DNA from: Sporomusa malonica
GTDB taxonomy: Bacteria; Bacillota; Negativicutes; Sporomusales; Sporomusaceae
Length of the DNA: 64,000 bases
Assembly: GCF_900176355.1 (NCBI RefSeq)
Contig: NZ_FWXI01000021.1
Coordinates: 1-64,000, forward strand
Direction of reading: 5' to 3'
The translations under genes were made by a program, and so were the position numbers. The notes under the pieces are model-generated. The model was not told the DNA's origin. It searched no databases and saw nothing but the letters and a program-made list of their open reading frames with translations. This document shows, piece after piece, positions 11,118-19,999 of this stretch (within the stretch, counting starts at the first letter, position 1; each line of letters opens with the position of its first letter).

Positions 11118-11160
11118 CAAAAGGCCTCATCCCTCGTGCATTACGGGTTGAGACCTTTTG
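11118..11160 (-). terminator. Intrinsic terminator downstream of the methyltransferase gene
   Basis: Arms 11118-11129 and 11149-11160 pair over 12 bp with one G-T wobble, with an inner CCC/GGG pairing. On the minus strand the hairpin is followed by a T-rich stretch. It separates the methyltransferase gene from tpsB. Confidence 0.75.
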
Positions 11161-11170
11161 ATAGGGCGTC

Positions 11171-11914
11171 TTAGTTTCTTCTTGCTCTTAAAAAAAGAAA
11201 GTGAGGCTTCCGGGTTAATTTCTCATATATTTTAGGTTGTAATTCTTTAAATTTTTCTGTCGGCATAGGTTCTGCTAATTCTTCAATTGTGAAGCCAGCT
11301 TCAATTACAGACGAGATTATTTTCCACAAAGGTCTTCGATAAAATTGCACTTTTACTTTTCCTTTGTTAGTTTCCCATTCATCTTCTAATAGTTCCGTTA
11401 AAAAATAGTTTTCTCTATTAAAATATGTGAAATCCATAAACGGGTGATGTACAGAAAAAACTAGGTACCCCGATTGCTTGAGTATTCTACCAAACTCTGA
11501 CATCGCAACGTTCCAGTCCTTAAGATAGTGAAGCGTTAAGGACGATACTACAATATCTATTGATTTATCTGCTATGAAACTCAGTGGCTCATTTAGATCC
11601 GCTCTTACCACCTTCGCCCTATGTCCAACTCTTTTTTGGGTCATTGCTATCATGCTAGGGCTAAAGTCTAAGGCTGTCACATTAGCGCCTTGATCAATGA
11701 GCCACTTAGTATACCACCCTGCAGCACAGCCAGCGTCTAACACTTCTTTGCCTGTAACGCACGGAAGTAATGATAATGTGCCTGGCCGTTCATAATACGC
11801 ATTAAATGGTTTAGTATCTACAAACGTAAAATAGTATTCAGCCATTTTTTCATATGAATCGAGAGAAATAGAGTTTTTATTTATCACTGCTTTCGACTCT
11901 AATTGGCTATGCAA
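11171..11914 (-). CDS. Class I SAM-dependent methyltransferase
   Basis: Predicted cytoplasmic methyltransferase of 247 residues with unknown substrate. The SAM-binding motif I is seen as VLDAGCAAGWYTKWL (about residues 59-73), followed by an acidic motif II (VTALDFSPSMI) and a post-motif (DIVVSSLTLHYLKD) typical of the Methyltransf_11/25 group. The start is TTG at 11914, with GGGGGA just upstream. A strong terminator follows the gene, so it is probably transcribed alone. Nothing nearby suggests the substrate. Confidence 0.88.
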   Translation of the reverse strand: MHSQLESKAVINKNSISLDSYEKMAEYYFTFVDTKPFNAYYERPGTLSLLPCVTGKEVLDAGCAAGWYTKWLIDQGANVTALDFSPSMIAMTQKRVGHRAKVVRADLNEPLSFIADKSIDIVVSSLTLHYLKDWNVAMSEFGRILKQSGYLVFSVHHPFMDFTYFNRENYFLTELLEDEWETNKGKVKVQFYRRPLWKIISSVIEAGFTIEELAEPMPTEKFKELQPKIYEKLTRKPHFLFLRARRN

Positions 11915-12045
11915 GGTAATTCCCCCTAAAATCTCAACGCAGAATAACTAATCAAACTCTTGTTATTGCACCATTTAGGATTTGCTTGGTGAGGGTTTTA
12001 CATACGCTCGCTAATTGACAATTGTTATATCACCGTCCCCAGGTC

Positions 12046-12624
12046 TCAAACCCGCAATTCAAAGTTTTGCTTGACTTTGGGGGCTGTAGTTTGAGGAGCT
12101 ATAACTATATCTAAGCCATCCTTATTAATTACTGTAGTTGTTCTCTTAGAATAGTCAATCACAGTGCGATTTTGTTTTGTTCTATTTTTAAATAAACGTA
12201 ATCCCATCAGGATTACAGCAGTAATGCCCACAATGCCTACGAAGGGAGCGTAGCTTACACTGGCTGGCTTGCTATCTATCGCTGGCAGTTTGGCGGGAAC
12301 GGCAGTCTGCGTAGAAATTCTAGCCTGAGAATCAAAGGATGCGATGGGAGCTGCCATATTATTAGTCTTGCTAACCGTTGCTGCGGCAGGCTCTGACTTT
12401 TCGCCGACTTTGGTCTGTGTCGAATTACCTTGAAAAGCCTTTCCTAGTCCTTCTAGTTCCTTGACAGTACTTGACACCGCCGGGCTTATCGACTTACCCG
12501 AGTTTGGGGTTGAGTTAGCAGAAGCAGCCGTAGGCGGATTAGTGGATGTATTTGAACTTGGCAGCGTAACTGTTGGGGCTACAGGTGGCGAAGGTTTTGT
12601 TGGAGGGGTAGGAGCCACTGGCAT
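12046..12624 (-). CDS. Proline-rich single-pass membrane protein of unknown function
   Basis: Not recognised. The 192-residue product begins with a Pro/Thr/Ser-rich low-complexity stretch (about 1-50) and continues hydrophilic to about 125. It has one clear transmembrane segment (about 127-143, starting FVGIVGITAVIL) followed by a basic stop-transfer sequence (RLFKNRTKQNR) and a 40-residue tail. There is no N-terminal signal peptide. The ATG has GAAGGTG about 9 bp upstream. The Pro-rich segment could span the envelope or bind partners, but this is a guess. Neighbouring genes give no functional hint. Confidence 0.65.
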   Translation of the reverse strand: MPVAPTPPTKPSPPVAPTVTLPSSNTSTNPPTAASANSTPNSGKSISPAVSSTVKELEGLGKAFQGNSTQTKVGEKSEPAAATVSKTNNMAAPIASFDSQARISTQTAVPAKLPAIDSKPASVSYAPFVGIVGITAVILMGLRLFKNRTKQNRTVIDYSKRTTTVINKDGLDIVIAPQTTAPKVKQNFELRV

Positions 12625-12767
12625 AATTAAAACACCTTCAATCTATCATACAATAATCTAATGACTATATTCCGCACGCTAAGCAATCATCCTTTTTTTC
12701 GACGAATTTTTAGGATCAGAACCATCCAGCCCTAACCGCCTATTTCTTTATTGATATAAGGAGCTAG

Positions 12768-13265
12768 CTATATATTTTTCGAGTAGATATGTATATCTTC
12801 CCTTTTATGAAAGCCGATATGGTCCCAAAAATCCATACCTTGACTGTTATCTGCAAATACAAACAGATGGCATTTTGTTATAGCGGCTTCCTGAAGCTTG
12901 GCTAAACAACCTTCCACTAACTTCTGTCCAATCCCCCTTCTTCTATATTTGTCGTGCACCGCCAGATGATAAATAAACCCTCGGCGTCCGTCATGTCCGC
13001 ATAGTATGGTGCCAACAAGCTCGTTACCTATTTCAGCGACAAAACTCAATCCATTGTTTCGGCTTAAGAATATGCCAATATTCTCTTTCGAATCGGCTTC
13101 ATTCACCCCTAGTCCTGGTGTACTTTGCCAAAGAGTGATTATGGTTTCATAATCTTCCAGCTTCAGCTCCCGGATTCTAATTTCACTCAAAATTACCGCC
13201 TCCATCCGCTCTAATGCCGCTTCCTCAAAGTGTACGCTATTCTTGATAAATTTTGCTTCCGGCAA
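12768..13265 (-). CDS. GNAT family N-acetyltransferase
   Basis: Predicted acetyl-CoA-dependent acetyltransferase. The core runs from IRIRELKLEDYETI to the end. The acetyl-CoA pyrophosphate-binding loop is RRRGIGQKLVEG, and the family's VFADNSQGMDFWDHIGF C-terminal motif is visible; it resembles YpeA-like GNATs of about 145 residues. The longest frame starts at a TTG (13265) with no good ribosome site. The ATG at 13205 would give the usual length and may be the real start. The substrate is unknown. Confidence 0.85.
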   Translation of the reverse strand: MPEAKFIKNSVHFEEAALERMEAVILSEIRIRELKLEDYETIITLWQSTPGLGVNEADSKENIGIFLSRNNGLSFVAEIGNELVGTILCGHDGRRGFIYHLAVHDKYRRRGIGQKLVEGCLAKLQEAAITKCHLFVFADNSQGMDFWDHIGFHKREDIHIYSKNI

Positions 13266-13513
13266 TTGTCCACACTACTCTTGCTTAGGTATAGTTTCCG
13301 GCAATGTTAAAATTCTCTCTCACAAGGGGTATCCCTTTAATTAATAAAACATACCTAAATATGACAATATAGTAACGTCTCCTACATCTTTTAGGTTTGC
13401 AGGAATTTGATAGGTCATCATAGAAAAAGGTAAGTGCATTTTTCACATTGGAAAGTCGGGCAAGTGAGTTTGTTTGGACGCTGAAATAGGTATCGATATT
13501 GAAATGTCTATGT

Positions 13514-13539
13514 AAAAAGACATTTATGGATGTCTTTTT
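13514..13539. terminator. Bidirectional intrinsic terminator between divergent genes
   Basis: Perfect 10-bp stem (13514-13523 with 13530-13539), six-base loop, with T runs on both strands. It lies between the GNAT gene (minus) and mqnE (plus), about 80 bp upstream of mqnE. It is therefore not at the 3' end of any visible gene and may end a leader or a short transcript. Confidence 0.65.
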
Positions 13540-13557
13540 TTTATGTAATGACCGTGT

Positions 13558-13612
13558 GCAGGCTCGATACTTTTGCTGGCAACGCACTGGGCGCGAGCCA
13601 AGTTTTCTAAAC
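13558..13612 (-). repeat. Diverged copy of the dispersed structured repeat
   Basis: Read on the minus strand it begins AGAAAAC, continues with GGCTCGCGCC and closes with GAGCC. This is the same hairpin plan as the better copies at 17539, 34681 and 42446. It lies directly upstream of mqnE. Similarity is limited to the first hairpin. Confidence 0.45.
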
Positions 13613-13619
13613 TAAGGGG

Positions 13620-14732
13620 ATGATTTTCGTGGAAGATAAATGGACGGTAATTGAACAGAAGGTAAATAGCGGAGAACGGTTAACGCGTGAAGACGGCTTA
13701 TTTTTATTAAAGTGTAATGATTTATTGCGGATCGGCGCCTTGGCCCGTTTAGTAAAACAGCGCAAATCCGGCAACGAGGTATATTTCAATGTGAACCGGC
13801 ACATCAATCTCACCAATATCTGTGTAGCCCGCTGTAATTTATGCGCTTTTGGTTGTGACGCCGATGCAGCCCCGGCTTATGTGATGGAGCCGGAGAAAGC
13901 TCTGGATATTGCCTGCCAAGCGGTAAAAGATACACCAGAGATGACCGAACTGCATATCGTCAGCGCCTTGCATCCGGACAAGCCCTTTGAGTATTACGCA
14001 GATATTATCAGTCGCATTCACCAAGAATTTCCCGAGCTGCATTTAAAAGCCTTTACTGCTGTGGAGATTGCCCATTTTGCCAAAATAGCAAAACTGTCGA
14101 TCCGGGAAGTATTGACGATTCTTAAGGAAGCAGGATTAGGATCGATGCCAGGCGGCGGCGCCGAAATATTAAATGACCGGGTGCGGCAGATTTTATGCCC
14201 AAACAAGGCTAGTGCTGCCGAGTGGCTGGAAGTGGTGCGTACAGCGCATCAGATGGGAATACGGAGCAATGCCACCATGTTGTATGGGCATGTTGAAACC
14301 CATGAAGAACGAATTGATCATTTATTGACACTGCGCGAATTGCAGGATGAAACAGGCGGGTTCCAAGCCTTCATTCCGTTTCCGTTTCATCCGGACAATA
14401 CCGGTCTCAGCGAAATCAAGCGGACAACAGCCTGGGAAGATTTGAAGATGCTGGCGGTCAGCCGTCTCATGTTGGATAATTTTGACCATGTTAAGGCCTT
14501 TTGGATTATGTTGACAGTACCAATTGCCCAGGTTTCATTGGGCTTTGGCATCGATGATCTAGACGGAACAGTTGTTGAGGAAAAAATTCTCCATGCAGCT
14601 GGGGCGAAAACTGCGGTCGGTATTAGCAAGCAAGATATTATCGCTTTTATCCGTGAAACAGGGAATGTTCCTGTCGAGCGGGATACACTGTACCGAAAAG
14701 TGCGCGTATATGATGGGAGCGAAACGCCATGA
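13620..14732 (+). CDS. mqnE: Aminofutalosine synthase (radical SAM)
   Basis: Second step of futalosine-type menaquinone synthesis: joins 3-enolpyruvylbenzoate to the adenosyl moiety of SAM, giving aminodeoxyfutalosine. The radical-SAM cluster motif CxxxCxxC is seen in NICVARCNLCAFG (about residues 66-78). TELHIVSALHP and the PGGGAEIL glycine motif are diagnostic of MqnE rather than MqnC. Length 370 fits. The ATG at 13620 abuts the AAGGGG site, so GTG at 13629, with a 9-bp spacer, may be the true start. The gene overlaps mqnA by ATGA. Confidence 0.95.
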   Translation: MIFVEDKWTVIEQKVNSGERLTREDGLFLLKCNDLLRIGALARLVKQRKSGNEVYFNVNRHINLTNICVARCNLCAFGCDADAAPAYVMEPEKALDIACQAVKDTPEMTELHIVSALHPDKPFEYYADIISRIHQEFPELHLKAFTAVEIAHFAKIAKLSIREVLTILKEAGLGSMPGGGAEILNDRVRQILCPNKASAAEWLEVVRTAHQMGIRSNATMLYGHVETHEERIDHLLTLRELQDETGGFQAFIPFPFHPDNTGLSEIKRTTAWEDLKMLAVSRLMLDNFDHVKAFWIMLTVPIAQVSLGFGIDDLDGTVVEEKILHAAGAKTAVGISKQDIIAFIRETGNVPVERDTLYRKVRVYDGSETP

Positions 14733-15556
14733 GACCCAGAGTGGGACATATTGGCTTTATCAATTGTTTACCCCTTTATTATGGGTTGGTAAAAAACGGT
14801 GTTCTTTGGGATGTTGAATTGACTAAGGATACGGCCAGGGAATTGAGTCGCCATTTGCTGGAATGCAGACTTGACATTGCGCCTGTTCCATCTATTGAAT
14901 ATTCACGTCATTGGCGTGAATTGATCTTGCTGCCCAACCTGTCAATAAGCTGCGACGGCCCGGTAACCAGTATATTTTTGGTCAGCAAGGTGCCCATCAA
15001 TGACTTACATGACCGGAAAATCGCACTGACAAATACTTCTCGTACATCTCAAGTGCTGTTAAAGATTATTCTTGAAGATAAATATCATATTGCCCCCACC
15101 TATTTTGAGTGTCCGCCCAATTTAGACGCAATGCTGCTGGAAGCCGATGCAGCACTGTTAATCGGTGACGCTGCGCTCAATATTCATTATCAGCCGCCCA
15201 CTGGCCTATATGCTTATGACTTGGGCAGCGAGTGGAAGGATTTGACTGGGTGTAAGATGGTGTTTGCCGTCTGGGCCGCCAGGCAAAGTTTTGCGAGAGA
15301 AAATCCGGAACTTGTCCGTGAAGTGCAGCACGCTTTCGAAGCTTCGATGTCTTACAGCATGTCGCGCATCGAGCAAGTGGCAAAAGCTGCAGCTCGCTGG
15401 GAAGCCTTTGACGCGGATTTTCTGCAAGCTTATTTCACTACGCTGCAGTTTGGCTTTGACGCCGAGCATCAAAAGGGACTAAAAGAATATTACCGGCGTG
15501 CGCAAGCGTTGGGGCATATTGACGAAGTGCCGCAGCTGACTTTTCTGGAGGTATGA
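14729..15556 (+). CDS. mqnA: Chorismate dehydratase
   Basis: First step of the futalosine pathway, converting chorismate to 3-enolpyruvylbenzoate. The 275-residue product has the MqnA/MqnD periplasmic-binding-protein fold signature: RVGHIGFINCLPLYYGL at the N-terminus, CRLDIAPVPSIEY and ALLIGDAAL. MqnA is preferred to MqnD from the N-terminal sequence and the position between mqnE and mqnC. It overlaps both neighbours by 4 bp, indicating translational coupling. Confidence 0.93.
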   Translation: MRPRVGHIGFINCLPLYYGLVKNGVLWDVELTKDTARELSRHLLECRLDIAPVPSIEYSRHWRELILLPNLSISCDGPVTSIFLVSKVPINDLHDRKIALTNTSRTSQVLLKIILEDKYHIAPTYFECPPNLDAMLLEADAALLIGDAALNIHYQPPTGLYAYDLGSEWKDLTGCKMVFAVWAARQSFARENPELVREVQHAFEASMSYSMSRIEQVAKAAARWEAFDADFLQAYFTTLQFGFDAEHQKGLKEYYRRAQALGHIDEVPQLTFLEV

Positions 15557-16629
15557 CAGCGGTGGACAGATGGCAGTCGATTATCACCAGGACGCTGCAA
15601 GGCAACCGGTTACAGGATGATGAGGCACTCGAGCTGCTGACCCAAGGGGATTTGCCTGCTTTGGGACAGGCGGCAGACGTTATCCGGCAAAAAAAACATC
15701 CGGGGCCCTATATCACTTTTATTGTGGACCGGAATATCAACTATACCAACGTTTGCAAAAGTCAATGCAAGTTTTGCGCTTTTTACCGTGCAAAGGATGC
15801 TGGGGACGCATATGTACTCAACACGGCAGAGCTATACGAAAAAATTGCGGAAACTATTGCTGCCGGCGGCACCCAGATCATGCTGCAAGGCGGCTTACAC
15901 CCAGAATTAACTCTTGATTATTTTGAGAACATGTTAAGGGGTATCAAAGCGCAGTTTCCTATCACCATCCACTCTTTTTCGCCGGCAGAGATTGTCCATA
16001 TGGCCGGGCATGCTGGTATTACCGTGCAAGAAACGCTGCGTCGCCTGCAGGCTGCGGGTCTGGATTCTCTGCCAGGCGGCGGGGCGGAAATATTGGATGA
16101 TGAGGTACGACAGCGGGTCAGCCCCTTAAAAATCACGGCACAGCAGTGGTTAGATGTCATGGAATCAGCACAGCGCATGGGAATGGGAACAACTGCCACG
16201 ATGGTAATCGGACTGCAGGAGACCTACCAGCAGCGCATTAATCATTTCCGCTCGATCCGTGAACTGCAAGACCGCACCGGCGGTTTCCGGGGCTTTATTA
16301 TGTGGACATTCCAGCCAGGTAACACAGAGTTGGGCGGCGAAAAGACGAGTGCCTGGGATTACCTGCGGACGTTAGCCGTAGCTCGGTTGTATTTAGACAA
16401 TATTTCTCATTTGCAAGGGTCCTGGGTGACTCAGGGCCAGTCAATCGGCCAATTGACGCTGGCCTTTGGCGCTGATGACTTAGGCAGTATCATGCTGGAG
16501 GAAAATGTGGTACGGGCAGCCGGTACCGCCTATCAGATGTCTATTGACAAAATGGCAGACCTCATCCGCGCCACAGGCAAAATTCCCGCACAACGGGATA
16601 CCAAATATGAAATTTTAAAAACCTTTTAA
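15553..16629 (+). CDS. mqnC: Dehypoxanthine futalosine cyclase (radical SAM)
   Basis: Cyclises dehypoxanthine futalosine to cyclic DHFL. The radical-SAM motif is in NVCKSQCKFCAFYRA. HSFSPAEIVHMA, PGGGAEILDDEVR and MWTFQPGNTEL are MqnC-type signatures that separate it from MqnE. The 358-residue length fits. The ATG at 15553 is one base from GGAGG, so the in-frame GTG at 15562, with a better spacer, is a plausible alternative start. It is part of the tightly overlapping mqnE-mqnA-mqnC operon. Confidence 0.94.
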   Translation: MTAVDRWQSIITRTLQGNRLQDDEALELLTQGDLPALGQAADVIRQKKHPGPYITFIVDRNINYTNVCKSQCKFCAFYRAKDAGDAYVLNTAELYEKIAETIAAGGTQIMLQGGLHPELTLDYFENMLRGIKAQFPITIHSFSPAEIVHMAGHAGITVQETLRRLQAAGLDSLPGGGAEILDDEVRQRVSPLKITAQQWLDVMESAQRMGMGTTATMVIGLQETYQQRINHFRSIRELQDRTGGFRGFIMWTFQPGNTELGGEKTSAWDYLRTLAVARLYLDNISHLQGSWVTQGQSIGQLTLAFGADDLGSIMLEENVVRAAGTAYQMSIDKMADLIRATGKIPAQRDTKYEILKTF

Positions 16630-16662
16630 CCTGCTATGTTTAATGATTACGGGGGGATCTCT

Positions 16663-17496
16663 ATGAACTGCATTCCGCAGGCAAGTATTGCTATTATCGG
16701 CGGATCGGGCACGTTATCAATTGACTTTCCGGCGGCGCTAAATCGTGATGATGTGGAAATAATACAGCGTGATATGGTATTTGACACACCCTATGGACAA
16801 ACACCGCCGTTTCTCTTATTTCGTCTCGGTGATAAAAAGGTGCTGACCTGCCGGATGCACGGATGGCGCGGCGGGACCAGCCGTGCTGACGCCTCACGGC
16901 AAATTTTTTGGTTGTTCCGTGAAGCAGGCGTAAAAAAAATACTGGCCGAAGGCGGTGTCGGGTCGGTCAACCATTTACTTGATACCAGGGATGTGGTTGT
17001 CGCCTCAGACTATATCGATCAATCTATGCGCAAGGATGTGGGACTGGAAGGGCATTATCTCCTAATCATGCGACAAGCCCTATGCCCACACACGCGACAG
17101 GAATTAATCGCTGCGGCCGAAGCAAGACCTTTAAACCGAGTCTTTCGCCGGGGAGTCTATGCCGTGACTGATGGACGGCATTTTGAAAGCCCTGCCGAAG
17201 TGGCCATGTTGAAGGGACATGCCGACATTATTGGCCAGAGCATTTGCCCCGAGGTCTATCTGGCCCGGGAAATCGGTGCGTGTTATGCAGGCTTGTATAC
17301 CGTTGTCAACTATGGAGAAGGTGTTGTGAAAGATTGGGAACACAGCGAACTGAGTCAAATCTTCTATGAGGATGCGGATAAGATCGGGCATATTTTAATG
17401 GATGCAATCAGCCGGTTGAATGATAAGCAACTCTGTGGCTGTGCCGACTTACGGAAACCGACATTATTAAAGAAGGTATACGGACCGAAAACATAA
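16663..17496 (+). CDS. MTA-phosphorylase-family nucleoside phosphorylase in the menaquinone operon
   Basis: PNP/MTAP family enzyme that would cleave a nucleoside with phosphate. Seen: AIIGGSGTL at the N-terminus, the MHGWRGG motif where MTAP proteins bind phosphate (usual form RHGxxH), ILAEGGVGSVNHLL, and YTVVNYGEG near the C-terminus. The ATG at 16663 has GGGGGGA 5 bp upstream; an earlier ATG at 16636 lacks a site. It lies 33 bp after mqnC and ahead of a terminator, so it belongs to the operon. I infer that it removes adenine (or hypoxanthine) from aminofutalosine/futalosine, replacing MqnB or MTAN. Methylthioadenosine salvage is the alternative. Confidence 0.85.
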   Translation: MNCIPQASIAIIGGSGTLSIDFPAALNRDDVEIIQRDMVFDTPYGQTPPFLLFRLGDKKVLTCRMHGWRGGTSRADASRQIFWLFREAGVKKILAEGGVGSVNHLLDTRDVVVASDYIDQSMRKDVGLEGHYLLIMRQALCPHTRQELIAAAEARPLNRVFRRGVYAVTDGRHFESPAEVAMLKGHADIIGQSICPEVYLAREIGACYAGLYTVVNYGEGVVKDWEHSELSQIFYEDADKIGHILMDAISRLNDKQLCGCADLRKPTLLKKVYGPKT

Positions 17497-17500
17497 GGAA

Positions 17501-17535
17501 AATCGCCCTCGGCAATGCCGAGGGCGATTTATTAT
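17501..17535 (+). terminator. Intrinsic terminator of the menaquinone operon
   Basis: Perfect 13-bp GC-rich stem (17501-17513 with 17517-17529), three-base loop, then a T-rich tail (ATTTATTATTTT), four bases after the phosphorylase stop codon. Confidence 0.92.
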
Positions 17536-17538
17536 TTT

Positions 17539-17630
17539 ATCCTGTTAGAAAGTATAACTTTCCGTCTGGATAAGGGCAACATCGGCTTCCGCTTTCGCCA
17601 AAGCCTCGGCGCAAGCCGTGTTTTCTTTAT
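17539..17630 (-). repeat. Dispersed structured repeat, copy 1
   Basis: On the minus strand this segment matches the copy at 34681-34771 with about three mismatches. It contains a first hairpin (GGCTT...AAGCC) and a second enclosed by ATCC...GGAT with an AAAGT/ACTTT stem. It lies between the menaquinone operon terminator and the 3' end of metA. Confidence 0.85.
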
Positions 17631-17633
17631 TGC

Positions 17634-18590
17634 TTAAATTCCATCCCCGCAAAGCCCGCATACTTCATCCAGGTCAGTTAGCTTTTCAAGATCAAACGGT
17701 GTTCCCTGGTACACATAGTAATTCAGCCAGTTTGAAAACAGTAAATTGGCTGCACTCCGCCAGCGGACTACCGGCAATTGCTGAGGATCGTCATTAGGGT
17801 AATAATTAGCAGGAATATTAATTGGCAGCCCTAGCCCAATATCACGGTCATACTCGGTTTTGAGCGTCAGCGGATCATACTCGGGGTGACCAGTAATAAA
17901 CAAGCCCCGGTGTTTTTTATCTGTTATCGCAAAAATGCCCGCCTCTTCCGATTCAGAGAGGATGCATAGTCTCGCTACCTTTTCAATATCTGCCCGCCTT
18001 ACTTCGGTATGCCGAGAGTGTGGAATGTAAAAAATATCATCAAAACCACGAAATAACATTTTTTCTTTAATATTTACTGTATGCGGAAATACCCCAAACA
18101 TTTTTTTCGGCAGGTCATATTTAGGAATACCGTAGTGATGATACAAAGCCGCTTGAGCTCCCCAGCAGATATGGAGAGTCGAATATACATTTCTCTGGCT
18201 CCAATCCATAATCTCACATAACTCATCCCAGTAATCAACTTCTGTAAAAGGAATTTGTTCCACTGGCGCTCCAGTAATAATCATACCGTCATATTTGCGG
18301 CTTTTCACCTCGTCGAAGGTTTCATAGAATTTTACCAAGTGTTCGTGCGGGGTATTCTTCGGCTCATAAGTTGCTGTATACATGAAATCAAACTCTACCT
18401 GTAGCGGAGAGTTCCCCAACAACCGGAGCATTTGCGTTTCTGTAACTATTTTCGTAGGCATCAGATTTAAGAGCAAGATTCGAAGCGGACGTATGTCTTG
18501 CGCATAGGCACGCTTTTCGTCCATTGCAAAAATATTTTCCTTTTCGAGAATGTTTACAGCAGGCAAATTATTAGGAATTTTTATCGGCAT
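17634..18590 (-). CDS. metA: Homoserine O-acetyltransferase (MetA family)
   Basis: Acylates homoserine at the start of methionine synthesis. Motifs: [11 protein letters not shown] start, catalytic Cys in [15 protein letters not shown], and His/Glu of the triad in ITGHPEYD. The position that decides acyl donor is Glu (TGAPVE), as in Bacillus MetA enzymes that use acetyl-CoA; succinyl-using enzymes have Gly there. That assignment rests on published family knowledge. The ATG at 18590 has AGGAG 8 bp upstream; a longer frame lacks support. Length 318 is near the family norm. It appears monocistronic. Confidence 0.94.
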   Translation of the reverse strand: MPIKIPNNLPAVNILEKENIFAMDEKRAYAQDIRPLRILLLNLMPTKIVTETQMLRLLGNSPLQVEFDFMYTATYEPKNTPHEHLVKFYETFDEVKSRKYDGMIITGAPVEQIPFTEVDYWDELCEIMDWSQRNVYSTLHICWGAQAALYHHYGIPKYDLPKKMFGVFPHTVNIKEKMLFRGFDDIFYIPHSRHTEVRRADIEKVARLCILSESEEAGIFAITDKKHRGLFITGHPEYDPLTLKTEYDRDIGLGLPINIPANYYPNDDPQQLPVVRWRSAANLLFSNWLNYYVYQGTPFDLEKLTDLDEVCGLCGDGI

Positions 18591-18727
18591 ATCTTCCGCT
18601 CCTTTGTGTTGAGTCACAATTTACAGACTTTCAAATGCACTCCTGCTCTTGCTGCATGTGCAAACATATAACACTATTCTCTAATTATATATGATTTAAG
18701 TAGATTTGCTAAGCTATTTATGTTATA

Positions 18728-19111
18728 TTAAGCAATTTCACCATGTTGCTCTGTTCCACGCAGCTCAACAATCTGATTTTTTGCGTCAACCATGACAACA
18801 CGCGGTTGATGGGTAAGGGCTGCGTCACGCGTCATCATAGCATAGGCGATGATAATTACCGTATCTCCTGGTTGCACTAACCGGGCAGCCGCTCCGTTTA
18901 AGCAGACGATGCCAGACCCAGCTTCCCCTGCAATCACATAGGTCTCCAACCGGCTTCCATTATTGTTGTTTACCACTTGCACCTTTTCACCGGGCAGGAT
19001 GTCTGCAGCTTTAAGCAGGCTCTCATCAATCGTGATACTGCCCATATAGTTCAAATTGGCTTCAGTCACAGTTGCACGGTGTATTTTTGACTTAAACAAG
19101 GTTAGGAACAT
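18728..19111 (-). CDS. panD: Aspartate 1-decarboxylase
   Basis: Pyruvoyl enzyme converting aspartate to beta-alanine. The self-processing site is seen as YMGSITID: Gly24-Ser25 is the cleavage point that yields the pyruvoyl group. The 127-residue length is typical. It overlaps panC by 10 bp and is the last gene of the pantothenate operon. Confidence 0.97.
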   Translation of the reverse strand: MFLTLFKSKIHRATVTEANLNYMGSITIDESLLKAADILPGEKVQVVNNNNGSRLETYVIAGEAGSGIVCLNGAAARLVQPGDTVIIIAYAMMTRDAALTHQPRVVMVDAKNQIVELRGTEQHGEIA

Positions 19112-19962
19112 GCCGGCACCTCCAGGAAGGTATTGTCAATTAGGCGGGTTTTTCCGATTCGAACGGCAAGCGCCAGTAGCCCGACGGCTTCCAGCTGTTC
19201 ACGTCGCATGAGATCATCCGGGTGAACCAGCTCTACATAGTCGATTACTGCCAACTCTTCCTTCTGTATAAATGCGGTGACGGCAGCCTCAATAGCTGCG
19301 GTATCGCGTTCACCGTCTTTAACAATCCGCTTGGCTTCTTCAAGACTACGAGACAGAATGAGCGCTGCCTGACGTTCTGTATCTGACAGGTACGCGTTGC
19401 GGGAACTCATCGCCAGTCCATCATTTTCGCGGACAATAGGTACTACGCGAAGCTGTATATCAAAAAAAAGATCCTGGGTCATTCGTTTCAGAACCTGCAC
19501 CTGTTGAACATCCTTCTGTCCGAAGTAGGCCCTGTCAGGTTGAACAATATTGAACAGGCGGCTAACAACAGTCGTGACCCCACGGAAGTGACCTGGCCGT
19601 GAGCGACCGCACAGACTCTCGGTAAGTGAACCCACAACCTCGACCCAAGTGGCGTTGCCTGAACGGTAAACCTCCTCCACCGGCGGATGAAACAAAGCGG
19701 TTACGCCAGCTTGAGCCGCAAGGCGGGCATCTTTCTCTAAATTACGGGGATATGTAGCTAAATCTTCTTGAGGCCCAAATTGGGTAGGGTTTACAAAAAT
19801 GCTAGCTACCACAATATCATTTTCTGCAGCAGCCGTCCGCATTAAGGAAAGATGACCTTCGTGCAAGGCCCCCATTGTAGGAACCAAGCCAATACTTTGC
19901 TGCCGGCGGCGCGCCTCTGTTAGATACGAACGGAGTTGTTCAACTGTCTCAAAACATTGCAT
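19102..19962 (-). CDS. panC: Pantothenate synthetase
   Basis: ATP-dependent condensation of pantoate with beta-alanine. Signatures: [16 protein letters not shown] (HIGH-type nucleotide site), [22 protein letters not shown] and [13 protein letters not shown] (KMSKS-like). 286 residues is the standard length. It lies 37 bp after panB and overlaps panD, in the order panB-panC-panD. Confidence 0.97.
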   Translation of the reverse strand: MQCFETVEQLRSYLTEARRRQQSIGLVPTMGALHEGHLSLMRTAAAENDIVVASIFVNPTQFGPQEDLATYPRNLEKDARLAAQAGVTALFHPPVEEVYRSGNATWVEVVGSLTESLCGRSRPGHFRGVTTVVSRLFNIVQPDRAYFGQKDVQQVQVLKRMTQDLFFDIQLRVVPIVRENDGLAMSSRNAYLSDTERQAALILSRSLEEAKRIVKDGERDTAAIEAAVTAFIQKEELAVIDYVELVHPDDLMRREQLEAVGLLALAVRIGKTRLIDNTFLEVPACS

Positions 19963-19999
19963 AAGGTAAGCTTCCTCTCCTCAAATAAAAATTACGTTA

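Noticed and set aside
13285..13587. Minus-strand 100-codon ORF between the GNAT gene and mqnE
   Set aside because: It runs through a terminator hairpin and a repeat copy and its translation has no protein-like pattern.
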